A model generated the notes under the pieces. The model searched no databases and was not told the origin of the DNA. It worked only from the letters and a program-made list of their open reading frames with translations. Shown in pieces: positions 23,695-31,817 of a stretch of 64,000 nt of DNA. How positions within the stretch are numbered: the stretch's first letter is position 1; every line of letters begins with the position of its first letter. The position numbers and the translations under genes are program-made. Source of the stretch: Dehalobacter alkaniphilus (GTDB lineage: Bacteria > Bacillota > Desulfitobacteriia > Desulfitobacteriales > Syntrophobotulaceae); contig CP148031.1 in assembly GCA_040500365.1 (NCBI GenBank), positions 744,001-808,000 of the forward strand. The letters are read 5' to 3'.

Positions 23695-24524
23695 GGATTA
23701 TTACGGACAGTACAAGTGATCTCCCCGGCTATTTGATAGAGAAATATAACATTACTGTCGTGTCGTTGAAAGTCCTGTTTGGGGAGGAGGAATATAGAGA
23801 CGGCGTTGATATTACCAACGAAGAGTTTTATGCCAAAATGGCAAGGCATAAAGAATTGCCGACGACAGCCCAGGTGAATCCGGGTGAGTTTGTCGAGGAA
23901 TTTACCAAACATGTAGACCAAGGCGATGAAATCATCGGTATTTTTATTTCTTCCAAGCTGAGCGGAACGTATAATTCCGCTGTAATGGCCAGGGAGATCA
24001 TGAATAAGGGCAGAATCTATGTAATCGACTCTAATAGCGCTACTTTCGGACTTGGACTATTGGTCGTTGAGGCAGCCGAGATGGCTGCTGCAGGTAAAAG
24101 TGCGGAGGATATTGTTAGAACAATTGAGATTCTGAAAGATCAGGTTCAATTCTATGGCGTTATTGACAATCTAGAGAATCTGAAAAAAGGCGGAAGACTA
24201 TCAGCGACCAGTGCATTTGCCGGCAGTATCCTGGGTATTAAGCCAATTATTTCTATTAAAGACGGAGCGGTCATTGTCGTAGGAAAAGCCAGAGGAAGAA
24301 AGAAAGCCTTCTTTTGGATTCTGGAGAACCTAAAAAACAACCATGTGGATTTAAATAATAAGAGAATTTGTATTGCGCAGGCTGCAGCACCTGAGAGTCT
24401 GGAGGAATTTAAACAGATCATTCTCAAAGAATATGCGCCAAAAGAAATTGTGGTATTTTCGCTGGGCCCTGTGATTGGAACCCACGCTGGCGCAGGCTGC
24501 ATAGGAATAAGCTGTTTCGGATAG
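23685..24524 (+). CDS. DegV family fatty-acid-binding protein (FakB-like)
   Basis: A protein of 279 residues from the DegV/FakB family, which bind fatty acids and present them to the kinase FakA for phosphorylation. Signatures are IITDSTSDLPGYL, TTAQVNPGEF, SSKLSGTYNSA, LKKGGRLSATSAF and the C-terminal IGTHAGAGCIG. The ATG at 23685 is in the second copy of a duplicated initiation region. It lies 60 bases after the FabT-like regulator gene in the same direction, consistent with a shared role in handling exogenous fatty acids. Confidence 0.9.
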   Translation: MSVRIITDSTSDLPGYLIEKYNITVVSLKVLFGEEEYRDGVDITNEEFYAKMARHKELPTTAQVNPGEFVEEFTKHVDQGDEIIGIFISSKLSGTYNSAVMAREIMNKGRIYVIDSNSATFGLGLLVVEAAEMAAAGKSAEDIVRTIEILKDQVQFYGVIDNLENLKKGGRLSATSAFAGSILGIKPIISIKDGAVIVVGKARGRKKAFFWILENLKNNHVDLNNKRICIAQAAAPESLEEFKQIILKEYAPKEIVVFSLGPVIGTHAGAGCIGISCFG

Positions 24525-24647
24525 GGAAACAGACCCGTTTATGATGATTCGCCCCGCATCTTCAGTAGGAGGTGTGGTCTTTTAGCATGTCAAAAATAGA
24601 ATTTACGGATAGAGGAAAGAAAAGAATGAATAACGGCAATGATAGAA

Positions 24648-24692
24648 TTGACAAATATATTTATATATCCTAATATACAAATATAAGGATAT
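24648..24692 (+). promoter_or_regulatory. promoter and inverted-repeat operator of the ArsR-family gene
   Basis: TTGACA at 24648-24653 and TAATAT at 24671-24676 are 17 bases apart. An inverted repeat, ATATCCT (24665-24671) and AGGATAT (24686-24692), straddles the -10 element and the start site, the usual place for an ArsR/SmtB repressor to bind. Confidence 0.75.
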
Positions 24693-24705
24693 GGAGGGGA
24701 TTTGC

Positions 24706-25002
24706 TTGTTGACTTATAAGGATAATCCGGTTTATTTCGAAGAAAAGGCGGATATATTAAAAGTACTTTCCCACCCTGTCCGGCTTTGCATTGTCAAAGG
24801 CCTGATGGAAAATGGGGAAAGCAATGTAATGGGCATGCAGAATTGTCTGAGTATTCCGCAGTCGACAATTTCTCAGCACTTATCTGCGCTGAGAAATAAG
24901 GGAATTATAAGGGGTAGACGCGAAGGACTCGAGGTCTTTTACTCGGTTCAGAATCCATTAGTGAAAAAGTTGATCCACCTGATGTTTTCCGAACAATACT
25001 AA
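24706..25002 (+). CDS. ArsR family transcriptional regulator
   Basis: Winged-helix repressor of about 98 residues. ADILKVLSHPVRLCIVKGLMENGE and the recognition helix PQSTISQHLSALRNKGII are typical ArsR/SmtB features. The frame includes an ATG at 24691, but that codon overlaps the Shine-Dalgarno GGAGGGG, so TTG at 24706 (or 24709) is the likelier start. Cysteines at the start (CLL, before the chosen start), in LCIVKG and in MQNCLS could sense a ligand, perhaps sulfur species as in BigR/SqrR-like members. The downstream gene encodes a sulfur-handling flavoprotein, so it is the probable target. Confidence 0.85.
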   Translation: MLTYKDNPVYFEEKADILKVLSHPVRLCIVKGLMENGESNVMGMQNCLSIPQSTISQHLSALRNKGIIRGRREGLEVFYSVQNPLVKKLIHLMFSEQY

Positions 25003-25082
25003 ATATTTTGAATTTGAATTATTAAGCAATAAAACTAAAAAAATAAACAATAATAATATAGGGTCGAGGAGGTTGGTATCTA

Positions 25083-27548
25083 ATGCATAAAAGAATTGTG
25101 ATTGTCGGTGGGGTCGCTGGAGGAGCAACCACTGCTGCAAGATTAAGAAGACTTGATGAAGAATCGGAAATCGTTATATTCGAAAGAGGCGAACATATTT
25201 CTTTTGCGAATTGCGGACTGCCCTATTATATTGGAGGCGCGATCAAAGGACGGGATAAACTTCTTGTCCAGACCGTTAAAGGAATGACCAACAGATTCAA
25301 TCTGGACATCCGGATAAAATCAGAAGTAACCGCGATTAACCGGCAGGATAAAAAGATTCAGGTAAAAAACCTCGACACAGGTGTCGTCTATGAGGAAAGC
25401 TATGATCTACTCATTCTTTCGCCCGGAGCAAGTCCTATCGTTCCAGGGATTGAGGGCATCACCGACAACCCGAGGGTATTCTCGCTTCGAACAATTCCCG
25501 ATGCCGAAGCCATTGACAGTTATATTGATCAAAACCAGGCTAAAACAGCGGTCGTTATAGGCGGCGGATTTATAGGCCTTGAAATGGCCGAAAATCTGAA
25601 AGAACGTAACCTTGATGTCTATCTGGTTGAAGCCACTGATCAGGTGCAACCCTCACTGGATTATGAAATGGCGAGCCTTCTGCACACGCATCTCCGCGAA
25701 AAAGGTGTCAGGCTGATTCTGAAGGACAGTGTCGTGAAGCTGGAAAGATCAAAGGTCTATCTTCAGAGCAGCCAGGAGATTGAAGCAGATCTAATCGTAA
25801 TGGCTATCGGCGTTCGTCCGGAAAGCATGCTCGCCGTTCAGGCCGGTCTGGAAATCGGCGAAAGAGGAGCTATCCGGGTTAATGAATATCTGCAGACCAG
25901 TGATGAAAATATTTATGCAATCGGTGATGCAATTGAAGTCAAAAACTATGTTACAGGTCTTCCGACAAATATACCGCTGGCGTGGCCGGCAAACAGGCAG
26001 GGTAGGCTTCTAGCCGATAATTTGTATGGCAGCCGTAAGCCTTACCGCGGGACTTTAGGAACTTCAGTTGCCAAAGTATTTGATTTGACGGCCGCTTCTA
26101 CAGGTATCAATGAAAAAACAGCAGCTAAAATGGGAATACCGTATAGGGTCATTCATATTCACCCGAATTCCCATGCCGGATACTATCCGGGTTCGACAGT
26201 GCTCGATATGAAGATGGTCTTTACTGAAAACGGCAAAATACTTGGTGCGCAGGCCGTCGGGCGCAAGGGTGCAGAAAAGAGAATTGATGTGATCGCGACG
26301 GCTATCAAAGGCAATTTAACGGTTTATGACCTGCAGGATCTGGAACTGGCCTATGCACCGCCATATTCCTCCGGGAAAGACCCGGTCAATATGATTGGGT
26401 ATGCTGCGGCCAATTTGCTGGATCATATGGTCAAGACTGTTCAATACCATGAAATCGACAATATTGTCGCTGCTGGAAATATTTTGGTTGACGTCAGGCA
26501 GCCTGAAGAAGTAGAACTGGGCAAGATCAATGAGTCAATCAATATCCCGCTTCCGGAGCTCAGAAAGAGGCTTGGGGAGTTGCCGAAAGATAAGCCGGTT
26601 TACCTGACGTGCCAGATTGGCCTCAGGGGATATATTGCGGCTAGAATCCTTCAACAGCATGGTTATGACCCGATCAACCTTGACGGAGGTTTCCGGACGT
26701 ATGCCAGTGTTTACTGGGCGGTTGAAAAGAAGGATAAAGGAGCGGTAAAAGTTGATGATACCGGAAAAGCTTTTACCGAATCCCCGGAAGCCAAAATCAG
26801 AGCGAATAAAGTGATCGACTGCTGTGGTCTACAGTGTCCCGGACCGATCAAACAGGTATTTGAAAATATGAAAATCCTAGAAGAAGGCCAGGTCCTGGAA
26901 ATCTTGGTTACGGATCCCGGCTTTGCGAGGGATATTGAGGCCTGGTGCAGTAAGACCGGCAATACGCTGCTTAAAACAGAATTAAACGGGGATTATCTGA
27001 AAGCCTATCTGCGCAAAGGAAGCATGAAGCCTACCGACCAGCCGCAGGTAAACGTAAACGTTGCGGTGGAGGAAAAACCCAAGGGCGCGACGCTGATTGT
27101 ATTCGAGCAGAATATGGATAAGGCCCTTGCCTCATTTATCATTGCGACCGGCGCGGCATCCATGGGTAAAGAAGTAACGATGTTCTTCACATTCTGGGGG
27201 CTGAATATTCTTAAGAAATATGACGCACCTAAGGTAAGCAAGGATTCTCTGGAGAAAGCCTTTGGCATCATGATGCCCCGCGGACCAAGAAAACTGCCTA
27301 TCTCCAATATGAATATGGGTGGCATGGGTGCTAGAATGATCAAGTACGTCATGAAAAAGAAAAATGTTGATAGTTTGGAAGAACTGCTGCATAATGCGAT
27401 GAAAATGGGTATTAAGATCGTAGCCTGCTCCATGTCGATGGATGTGATGGGAATCAAAAAGGAAGAACTGATTGATGGCGTAGAAATCGGTGGCGTTGCC
27501 ACAATGCTTGCCAAGTCTGAGGAATCAAACTTGAATCTATTTTTCTAA
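25083..27548 (+). CDS. CoA-disulfide reductase-like flavoprotein fused to rhodanese, TusA and DsrE domains
   Basis: A four-domain protein of 821 residues. Residues 1-~450 are an FAD/NAD(P)H disulfide reductase with VIVGGVAGGATTAARLRR and the single active-site Cys of CoA-disulfide reductases (SFANCGLPYYIGG, Cys about 44). Residues ~460-550 are a rhodanese domain with catalytic Cys in LTCQIGLRGY. Residues ~580-650 are TusA-like (DCCGLQCPGPIKQ). The last ~160 residues are DsrE/F-like (TLIVFEQNMDKALASFIIATGAA). The architecture implies movement and reduction of persulfide or polysulfide sulfur in the cytoplasm. Control by the ArsR protein upstream is likely. Confidence 0.92.
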   Translation: MHKRIVIVGGVAGGATTAARLRRLDEESEIVIFERGEHISFANCGLPYYIGGAIKGRDKLLVQTVKGMTNRFNLDIRIKSEVTAINRQDKKIQVKNLDTGVVYEESYDLLILSPGASPIVPGIEGITDNPRVFSLRTIPDAEAIDSYIDQNQAKTAVVIGGGFIGLEMAENLKERNLDVYLVEATDQVQPSLDYEMASLLHTHLREKGVRLILKDSVVKLERSKVYLQSSQEIEADLIVMAIGVRPESMLAVQAGLEIGERGAIRVNEYLQTSDENIYAIGDAIEVKNYVTGLPTNIPLAWPANRQGRLLADNLYGSRKPYRGTLGTSVAKVFDLTAASTGINEKTAAKMGIPYRVIHIHPNSHAGYYPGSTVLDMKMVFTENGKILGAQAVGRKGAEKRIDVIATAIKGNLTVYDLQDLELAYAPPYSSGKDPVNMIGYAAANLLDHMVKTVQYHEIDNIVAAGNILVDVRQPEEVELGKINESINIPLPELRKRLGELPKDKPVYLTCQIGLRGYIAARILQQHGYDPINLDGGFRTYASVYWAVEKKDKGAVKVDDTGKAFTESPEAKIRANKVIDCCGLQCPGPIKQVFENMKILEEGQVLEILVTDPGFARDIEAWCSKTGNTLLKTELNGDYLKAYLRKGSMKPTDQPQVNVNVAVEEKPKGATLIVFEQNMDKALASFIIATGAASMGKEVTMFFTFWGLNILKKYDAPKVSKDSLEKAFGIMMPRGPRKLPISNMNMGGMGARMIKYVMKKKNVDSLEELLHNAMKMGIKIVACSMSMDVMGIKKEELIDGVEIGGVATMLAKSEESNLNLFF

Positions 27549-27748
27549 GACATAAAATAGTTAATTTTTAAGATCTTCCAGCTTTATTGAGAAAATAATT
27601 TATGTAATTTCCACTGAAAATATGGTAGATTATTAAGTACAGACTTAGTACCTGTTATACCATTATAATTATTTTAGGGTTTACAAGTATTAGAAGGTAT
27701 TTCGCAGGGAATGTCTAAATAGTAACGTCTAAATATGTTTGAAGGTAG

Positions 27749-28366
27749 ATGGGCGTGGAAAAGAAAAAGCTGGAGATCACAGGAGTGCTATTTGCCGGAG
27801 GAGAAAGCAAAAGAATGGGCCAGAACAAGGCATTCCTTGAGATAGGCGGAAAACCGCTTCTGGAAAGAAATCTGGAAGTGCTGGACAGTATCTGTAGTGA
27901 AGTCCTGATCAGCTGCAGGGAGCCTGAACAATATTCTGGATACGGTTATCAGGCGGTTGCAGACCAAATCAAAGGTAAAGGGCCGATGGGCGGGCTGTAT
28001 TCCATCCTTCCGGTGGCTAAGTATGACTATGTCTTCGTGGCTGCCTGTGATATGCCGTTCTTAAACAGTGAAGCCATTGCCTATATTTATGAACGGATTG
28101 AGGATTATAAGTTGGTTTTCCCGTATGTTCGGGACAGACTACATCCTCTGCACGCCTTTTACCACAAAAATGTGCTTAATGTTGTCGAGAAACGGATTAA
28201 AGAGGACAAACTGCGTCTCTTTGATATTGCTGATGAATGCAGGCATAAGATCGCGAATATTTCTGAGGAGATGGAAGGCAGCATGCTGAAGGAAATGATC
28301 GAGGAAAGTTTCCTGAATGTCAATACGCCTCAGGAGTGGGAACTCATTTTACAAAAAATCCAATAA
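27749..28366 (+). CDS. mobA: molybdenum cofactor guanylyltransferase MobA
   Basis: Attaches GMP to molybdopterin to make the guanine dinucleotide cofactor. It begins with the nucleotidyltransferase loop GVLFAGGESKRMGQNKAFLEIGGKPLLER and has ADQIKGKGPMGGLYSIL and VAACDMPFLN, all MobA features; it is 205 residues long. The ATG at 27749 or the GTG two codons on could be the start. It lies far from the moa operon at the window's start but serves the same pathway and the formate dehydrogenase. Confidence 0.92.
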   Translation: MGVEKKKLEITGVLFAGGESKRMGQNKAFLEIGGKPLLERNLEVLDSICSEVLISCREPEQYSGYGYQAVADQIKGKGPMGGLYSILPVAKYDYVFVAACDMPFLNSEAIAYIYERIEDYKLVFPYVRDRLHPLHAFYHKNVLNVVEKRIKEDKLRLFDIADECRHKIANISEEMEGSMLKEMIEESFLNVNTPQEWELILQKIQ

Positions 28367-28384
28367 TGCTTTGGGGAGGTTGGA

Positions 28385-28720
28385 ATGAAAAAGATTGAGG
28401 CAGTAATTCGCAGCAATAAACTTGACCAAGTGGAAAAGGCGCTCAGTAATTTGGGAATCAGCGGGATTACCGTATCTCAGGTACTTGGCTGGGGAAGGCA
28501 GAAAGGGAATATCACCGAGGTTTACCGCGGAACGGAAGTATCCGTCCGGCTGCTGCCCAAAGTCAAACTCGAAATTATTGTCAATAATACGGAAAGTGAA
28601 AGCGTTCAGGAAATCATCAGGGAGAATGCCCTAACCGGTAAACTTGGCGACGGCGTCATCTGGGTGACCGCTGTTGAGGACTTCCGCCGGATCCGTACCG
28701 GAGAAAATTTTCTTGATTAA
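28385..28720 (+). CDS. P-II family nitrogen regulatory protein lacking the uridylylation tyrosine
   Basis: A P-II protein of 111 residues. MKKIEAVIRSNKLDQVEKAL, GWGRQKG, LLPKVKLEIIV, TGKLGDGVIWV and RIRTGE are standard P-II segments that bind ATP/ADP and 2-oxoglutarate. In the T-loop the tyrosine uridylylated in enterobacterial GlnB (Tyr51) is replaced by valine (VYRGTEVSV, residue 52), so that modification is impossible here. It is not next to amtB or glnA; it follows mobA by 18 bases and may be co-transcribed. Confidence 0.9.
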   Translation: MKKIEAVIRSNKLDQVEKALSNLGISGITVSQVLGWGRQKGNITEVYRGTEVSVRLLPKVKLEIIVNNTESESVQEIIRENALTGKLGDGVIWVTAVEDFRRIRTGENFLD

Positions 28721-28863
28721 AATCTGCTAACAGTAATGAATAAATAAGGAAAATTACGGTTATTCTATATAACGTATTTATTAAGCGTTATAGCAATTTA
28801 AAGATTGATGAAGAAAATAAGTGATAATCAATTCTAATCGTCCGTGGTTATGCGTGGATGGGG

Positions 28864-28931
28864 TTGCAATACTACCAGACGTTGCATATTATTATACCTA
28901 GGCATTAGCACTCATCTTGATTGAGTGCTAA
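28864..28931 (+). promoter_or_regulatory. groESL promoter region with CIRCE operator
   Basis: A perfect CIRCE element, TTAGCACTC (28905-28913), nine bases, GAGTGCTAA (28923-28931), binds HrcA. A promoter with TTGCAA at 28864-28869 and TATTAT at 28887-28892 (17-base spacer) lies just ahead, so the operator covers the start of transcription. HrcA itself is not encoded in the window. Confidence 0.95.
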
Positions 28932-28982
28932 CAATAAAGCGAAATATAAAAATATAAAGGTTTCAAGGAGGGAAATTATTTT

Positions 28983-29267
28983 ATGAAACTCAAACCGTTG
29001 GCTGACAGGGTAATTATTAAAGCGGTTCCGTCTGAGGAAAGAACTAAGAGCGGGATCATTATGCCCGACACCGCAAAAGAAAAGCCTCAGGAAGGCGAAG
29101 TGATTGCCGTAGGTCCTGGGAAAGTTGAAAAAGGTGAAAGAATCCCAATGGAAGTTAACGTCGGCGACCGCGTGATTTATTCTAAATATGCCGGCACGGA
29201 AGTTAAATATGACGGAAACGAATATTTGATTTTAAGAGAAGCCGATATTCAGGCAGTCATTGGTTAA
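28983..29267 (+). CDS. groES: co-chaperonin GroES
   Basis: The 94-residue lid of the GroEL chaperonin. LKPLADRVIIKAVPSEERTKSGIIMPDTAKEKPQ and the mobile-loop and roof regions are fully conserved, ending in YLILREADIQAVIG. AAGGAGGG stands before the ATG. It is co-transcribed with groEL, 73 bases downstream, under CIRCE control. Confidence 0.98.
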   Translation: MKLKPLADRVIIKAVPSEERTKSGIIMPDTAKEKPQEGEVIAVGPGKVEKGERIPMEVNVGDRVIYSKYAGTEVKYDGNEYLILREADIQAVIG

Positions 29268-29340
29268 GTAACAGCCTAGTATTACTTATCAGATAACATT
29301 CGAAAGTATTTTTTGATAGAATTAAAGGAGGAACATTTAG

Positions 29341-30975
29341 GTGGCTAAACAAATCATTTTTAACGAAGATGCCCGCCATGCCATGGAGCGTGGTGTCAAT
29401 AAGCTTGCGGAAGCTGTCCGCGTTACATTGGGACCCAAAGGCCGCAATGTTGTTTTGGATAAAAAATTTGGTTCTCCGTTAATCACCAATGATGGTGTGA
29501 CGATCGCCAGAGATATTGATCTGGAAGACCCGTTTGAAAATATGGGAGCACAGCTTGTTAAAGAAGTTGCTACCAAGACGAACGATGTAGCCGGTGACGG
29601 CACGACCACAGCGACCGTTCTGGCTCAGGCCATTATTCGTGAAGGTCTGAAGAACGTTGCTGCCGGCGCCAATCCGATGGAAATCAAACGCGGTATTGAA
29701 AAAGCTGTAGAAGCGATTGTTGCTGACGTTAAAGCAAATGCCAAGACTGTAGAAAGCAAAGAAGCCATAGCTCAGGTTGCTTCGATTTCCGCTTCCGATA
29801 CAACGATCGGCAGTCTGATTGCCGAGGCTATGGAAAAGGTCGGCAAAGACGGTGTTATCACTGTTGAAGAAGCCAAAGGCATGACCACTGAACTGGAAGT
29901 TGTTGAAGGAATGCAGTTTGACCGCGGGTATGTTTCCGCCTATATGATCACCGATACCGATAAAATGGAAGCTATCTTAAACGATCCGTTCATTCTGATC
30001 ACCGACAAGAAGATCAGTGCGATTGCAGATATCCTTCCTGTTCTGGAAAAAGTAGTTCAGGCTGGCAGACCGCTCCTGATCATCGCTGAAGATCTGGAAG
30101 GCGAAGCTATGGCTACCCTGATTGTTAATAAACTCCGCGGAACCTTTACGGCCGTAGGCGTTAAGGCTCCCGGTTTTGGAGACCGCCGCAAAGCGATGCT
30201 CGAAGACATTGCTGTTCTGACCGGCGGACAGGTCATCACTGAAGACCTCGGCCTCAAACTGGAAAATACTTCGCTGGATATGCTCGGACGCTGTCGTCAG
30301 GTCAAAATAACCAAGGAAGAAACGACCATCGTTGATGGCAACGGCGACCAACAGGCTATCAGTGCCCGTGTTGAATCCATCAAGAAAATGATTGAAGAAA
30401 CAACCTCCGACTATGACAAAGAAAAACTCCAGGAACGTCTGGCTAAACTGGCCGGCGGCGTTGCTGTCATCCAGGTTGGAGCGGCTACCGAAACTGAAAT
30501 GAAAGAAAAGAAACTGCGCATTGAGGACGCTCTGGCAGCTACTCGCGCCGCAGTCGAAGAAGGCATTGTTGCCGGCGGCGGCACAACTTATCTGGATGCA
30601 ATTGCTGCACTTGATAACGTTGACGTATCCGGCGATCAGAAAACCGGAGTGGCTATTATCCGTAAAGCACTGGAAGAGCCTGTCAGACAGATTGCTAATA
30701 ATGCTGGTCTCGAAGGTTCCGTCGTTGTGGAAAAAGTCCGTAACAGCTCTAGAGGCGTAGGCTTCAACGCGATGACTGAAGTTTATGAGGATATGATTGC
30801 AGCCGGTATCGTTGACCCGGCGAAAGTAACCCGTTCGGCTCTGCAGCACGCAGCTTCGATCTCCGCTATGCTCTTAACCACAGAGTGCCTCGTCTGCGAC
30901 CTGCCTGAGAAAGAAAATTCGGCAGCTGCCATGGGCGGCATGGGTGGTATGGGCGGCATGGGCGGTATGATGTAG
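29341..30975 (+). CDS. groEL: chaperonin GroEL
   Basis: The 544-residue chaperonin subunit that folds proteins with GroES and ATP. The nucleotide site segments LGPKGRNVVLDKKFGSP and VAGDGTTTATVLAQAII are intact, as is the C-terminal Gly-Met tail (GGMGGMGGMGGMM). It starts with GTG at 29341 behind AAAGGAGGAAC. Confidence 0.98.
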   Translation: MAKQIIFNEDARHAMERGVNKLAEAVRVTLGPKGRNVVLDKKFGSPLITNDGVTIARDIDLEDPFENMGAQLVKEVATKTNDVAGDGTTTATVLAQAIIREGLKNVAAGANPMEIKRGIEKAVEAIVADVKANAKTVESKEAIAQVASISASDTTIGSLIAEAMEKVGKDGVITVEEAKGMTTELEVVEGMQFDRGYVSAYMITDTDKMEAILNDPFILITDKKISAIADILPVLEKVVQAGRPLLIIAEDLEGEAMATLIVNKLRGTFTAVGVKAPGFGDRRKAMLEDIAVLTGGQVITEDLGLKLENTSLDMLGRCRQVKITKEETTIVDGNGDQQAISARVESIKKMIEETTSDYDKEKLQERLAKLAGGVAVIQVGAATETEMKEKKLRIEDALAATRAAVEEGIVAGGGTTYLDAIAALDNVDVSGDQKTGVAIIRKALEEPVRQIANNAGLEGSVVVEKVRNSSRGVGFNAMTEVYEDMIAAGIVDPAKVTRSALQHAASISAMLLTTECLVCDLPEKENSAAAMGGMGGMGGMGGMM

Positions 30976-31102
30976 GAAAAGACCAAACCCGTTGATATAT
31001 CATGCGCTGACAAAAAAATATCCCCTACGGGATAGCGTGAGGGTAGCGTGAAGGTGATAAAAATAATCTCCTGGTATAGGGGTTATAATAAATCCTTCGG
31101 TT

Positions 31103-31154
31103 AGAGGTTTCTCATTAGTTCTTTGAACTTTTGGGAAGCCTCTTTCTTTTTTTT
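31103..31154 (+). terminator. terminator of groESL
   Basis: An 11-bp stem (31103-31113 with 31133-31143, two G-U pairs) and a long T-rich tail. It lies about 130 bases beyond the groEL stop; the stretch between shows only a short ATCCC/GGGAT hairpin near 31020. Confidence 0.75.
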
Positions 31155-31201
31155 GTCTTATCATAAATGGTTAATCAATCTCATAAAATAAAATTGTGAA
31201 C

Positions 31202-31232
31202 AAAAAATCTATAAGGAATTTCCCTTATAGAT
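31202..31232 (-). terminator. terminator of the holin-like toxin mRNA
   Basis: On the minus strand a perfect 10-bp stem (ATCTATAAGG, loop of six, CCTTATAGAT) is followed by six Ts. It ends the 33-residue toxin transcript. Confidence 0.88.
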
Positions 31233-31233
31233 G

Positions 31234-31246
31234 GGTAAAGCAACCA
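31234..31246 (-). promoter_or_regulatory. 3' arm of long-distance interaction in toxin mRNA
   Basis: The minus-strand sequence TGGTTGCTTTACC is perfectly complementary over 13 bases to the 5' leader at 31455-31467. It lies one base before the terminator hairpin. Such 5'-3' pairing holds type I toxin mRNAs in an inactive fold. Confidence 0.75.
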
Positions 31247-31255
31247 TATTGCTTG

Positions 31256-31297
31256 GTGTAAAAAGTAGTTCAATTTGTAGGCGGCTACTTTTTACAC
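31256..31297. repeat. 13-bp perfect inverted repeat in toxin 3' UTR
   Basis: GTGTAAAAAGTAG (31256-31268) and its complement (31285-31297) form a hairpin with a 16-base loop, between the toxin stop codon and the terminator. It could shape the toxin mRNA or, on the plus strand, end an antisense RNA because the right arm carries TTTTT. Confidence 0.7.
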
Positions 31298-31325
31298 ATA
31301 AGGCTAGATCTAGGCAAGTTTTTAA

Positions 31326-31427
31326 TTAAATACATAGTTTAATTATTTGGATAATCAAAGCGATCAGGCTTACAAGAAGGGAACAGGAACCAAAAATGAT
31401 CATCATTGTCTGATAGAGTTTTGTCAT
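31326..31427 (-). CDS. 33-residue holin-like hydrophobic toxin (type I TA candidate)
   Basis: A small gene too short for usual calling. It encodes 33 residues: a polar start MTKLYQTMM and one long hydrophobic segment (IIFGSCSLLVSLIALI...), ending KLCI. The pattern of a short polar start with Tyr, Met-rich turn and FG before a single membrane helix fits the Firmicutes holin-like toxin peptides. GAGGAGG (31437-31443) lies nine bases before the ATG. That site is boxed by CCAATTC and GAATTGG, which can hide it. The leader also pairs with the 3' end of the mRNA. No antitoxin RNA promoter could be assigned with confidence. Confidence 0.75.
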   Translation of the reverse strand: MTKLYQTMMIIFGSCSLLVSLIALIIQIIKLCI

Positions 31428-31430
31428 AGT

Positions 31431-31467
31431 CCAATTCCTCCTCTCAAGAAGAATTGGTTGCTTTACC
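31431..31467 (-). promoter_or_regulatory. toxin mRNA leader: SD-sequestering stem and 5' arm of long-distance pairing
   Basis: CCAATTC and GAATTGG (31451-31457 and 31431-31437, read on the minus strand) can pair around the Shine-Dalgarno sequence. The overlapping 5' arm GGTAAAGCAACCA (31467-31455) pairs with the 3' end of the same RNA. The two structures share bases and are mutually exclusive, so the leader can switch. Confidence 0.72.
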
Positions 31468-31644
31468 TTTAGAAATTTATTATTCTAAATATATTTGTAG
31501 TAGTATATATGCTAGTTATACAAGTTTAGACTTAAAATGTTTGTCTTAAGAATTAAGTAGACTGCCCGAGATGGATAGTCTTTTTAGAGAGTTCGGTGAA
31601 CGTCTTTGGGTATCTTCGTTGTTTTCGGGGACAGGTCAGGAATG

Positions 31645-31700
31645 GCCAAATAATCTTTCCTCGCAAAAAACTTTGCAGAGGAACTTGGCCTACTAATTTA
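31645..31700 (+). other. nested hairpin in the leader of the YmaF-like gene
   Basis: An outer stem GGCCAA/TTGGCC encloses an inner stem CCTC-GCAAA/TTTGC-GAGG. It may be a structured leader RNA; I cannot match it to a known riboswitch. Confidence 0.4.
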
Positions 31701-31817
31701 GTCATATTAAAAAGCGGGATGGTGCCTTAAATACTTATTTGGTTGAAAATGGAAGAATAGGATATGCTCAGAAAATCTCCTCTGAAAATATTTTATCGAA
31801 AGAGGAGGTTATCTTTT

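Noticed and set aside
24587..24673. 28-codon frame (MSKIEFTDRGKKRMNNGND...) before the ArsR gene
   Set aside because: The SD is about 14 bases from the ATG, the frame runs through the promoter of the next gene and nothing recognisable is encoded.
31141..31230. Plus-strand promoter for an antisense antitoxin RNA
   Set aside because: No -35/-10 pair with acceptable spacing was found; the antitoxin remains unlocated.
31710..31735. GGGATGGTGCC resembling a fluoride riboswitch or T-box piece
   Set aside because: The neighbouring conserved parts and pairing of those elements are missing.
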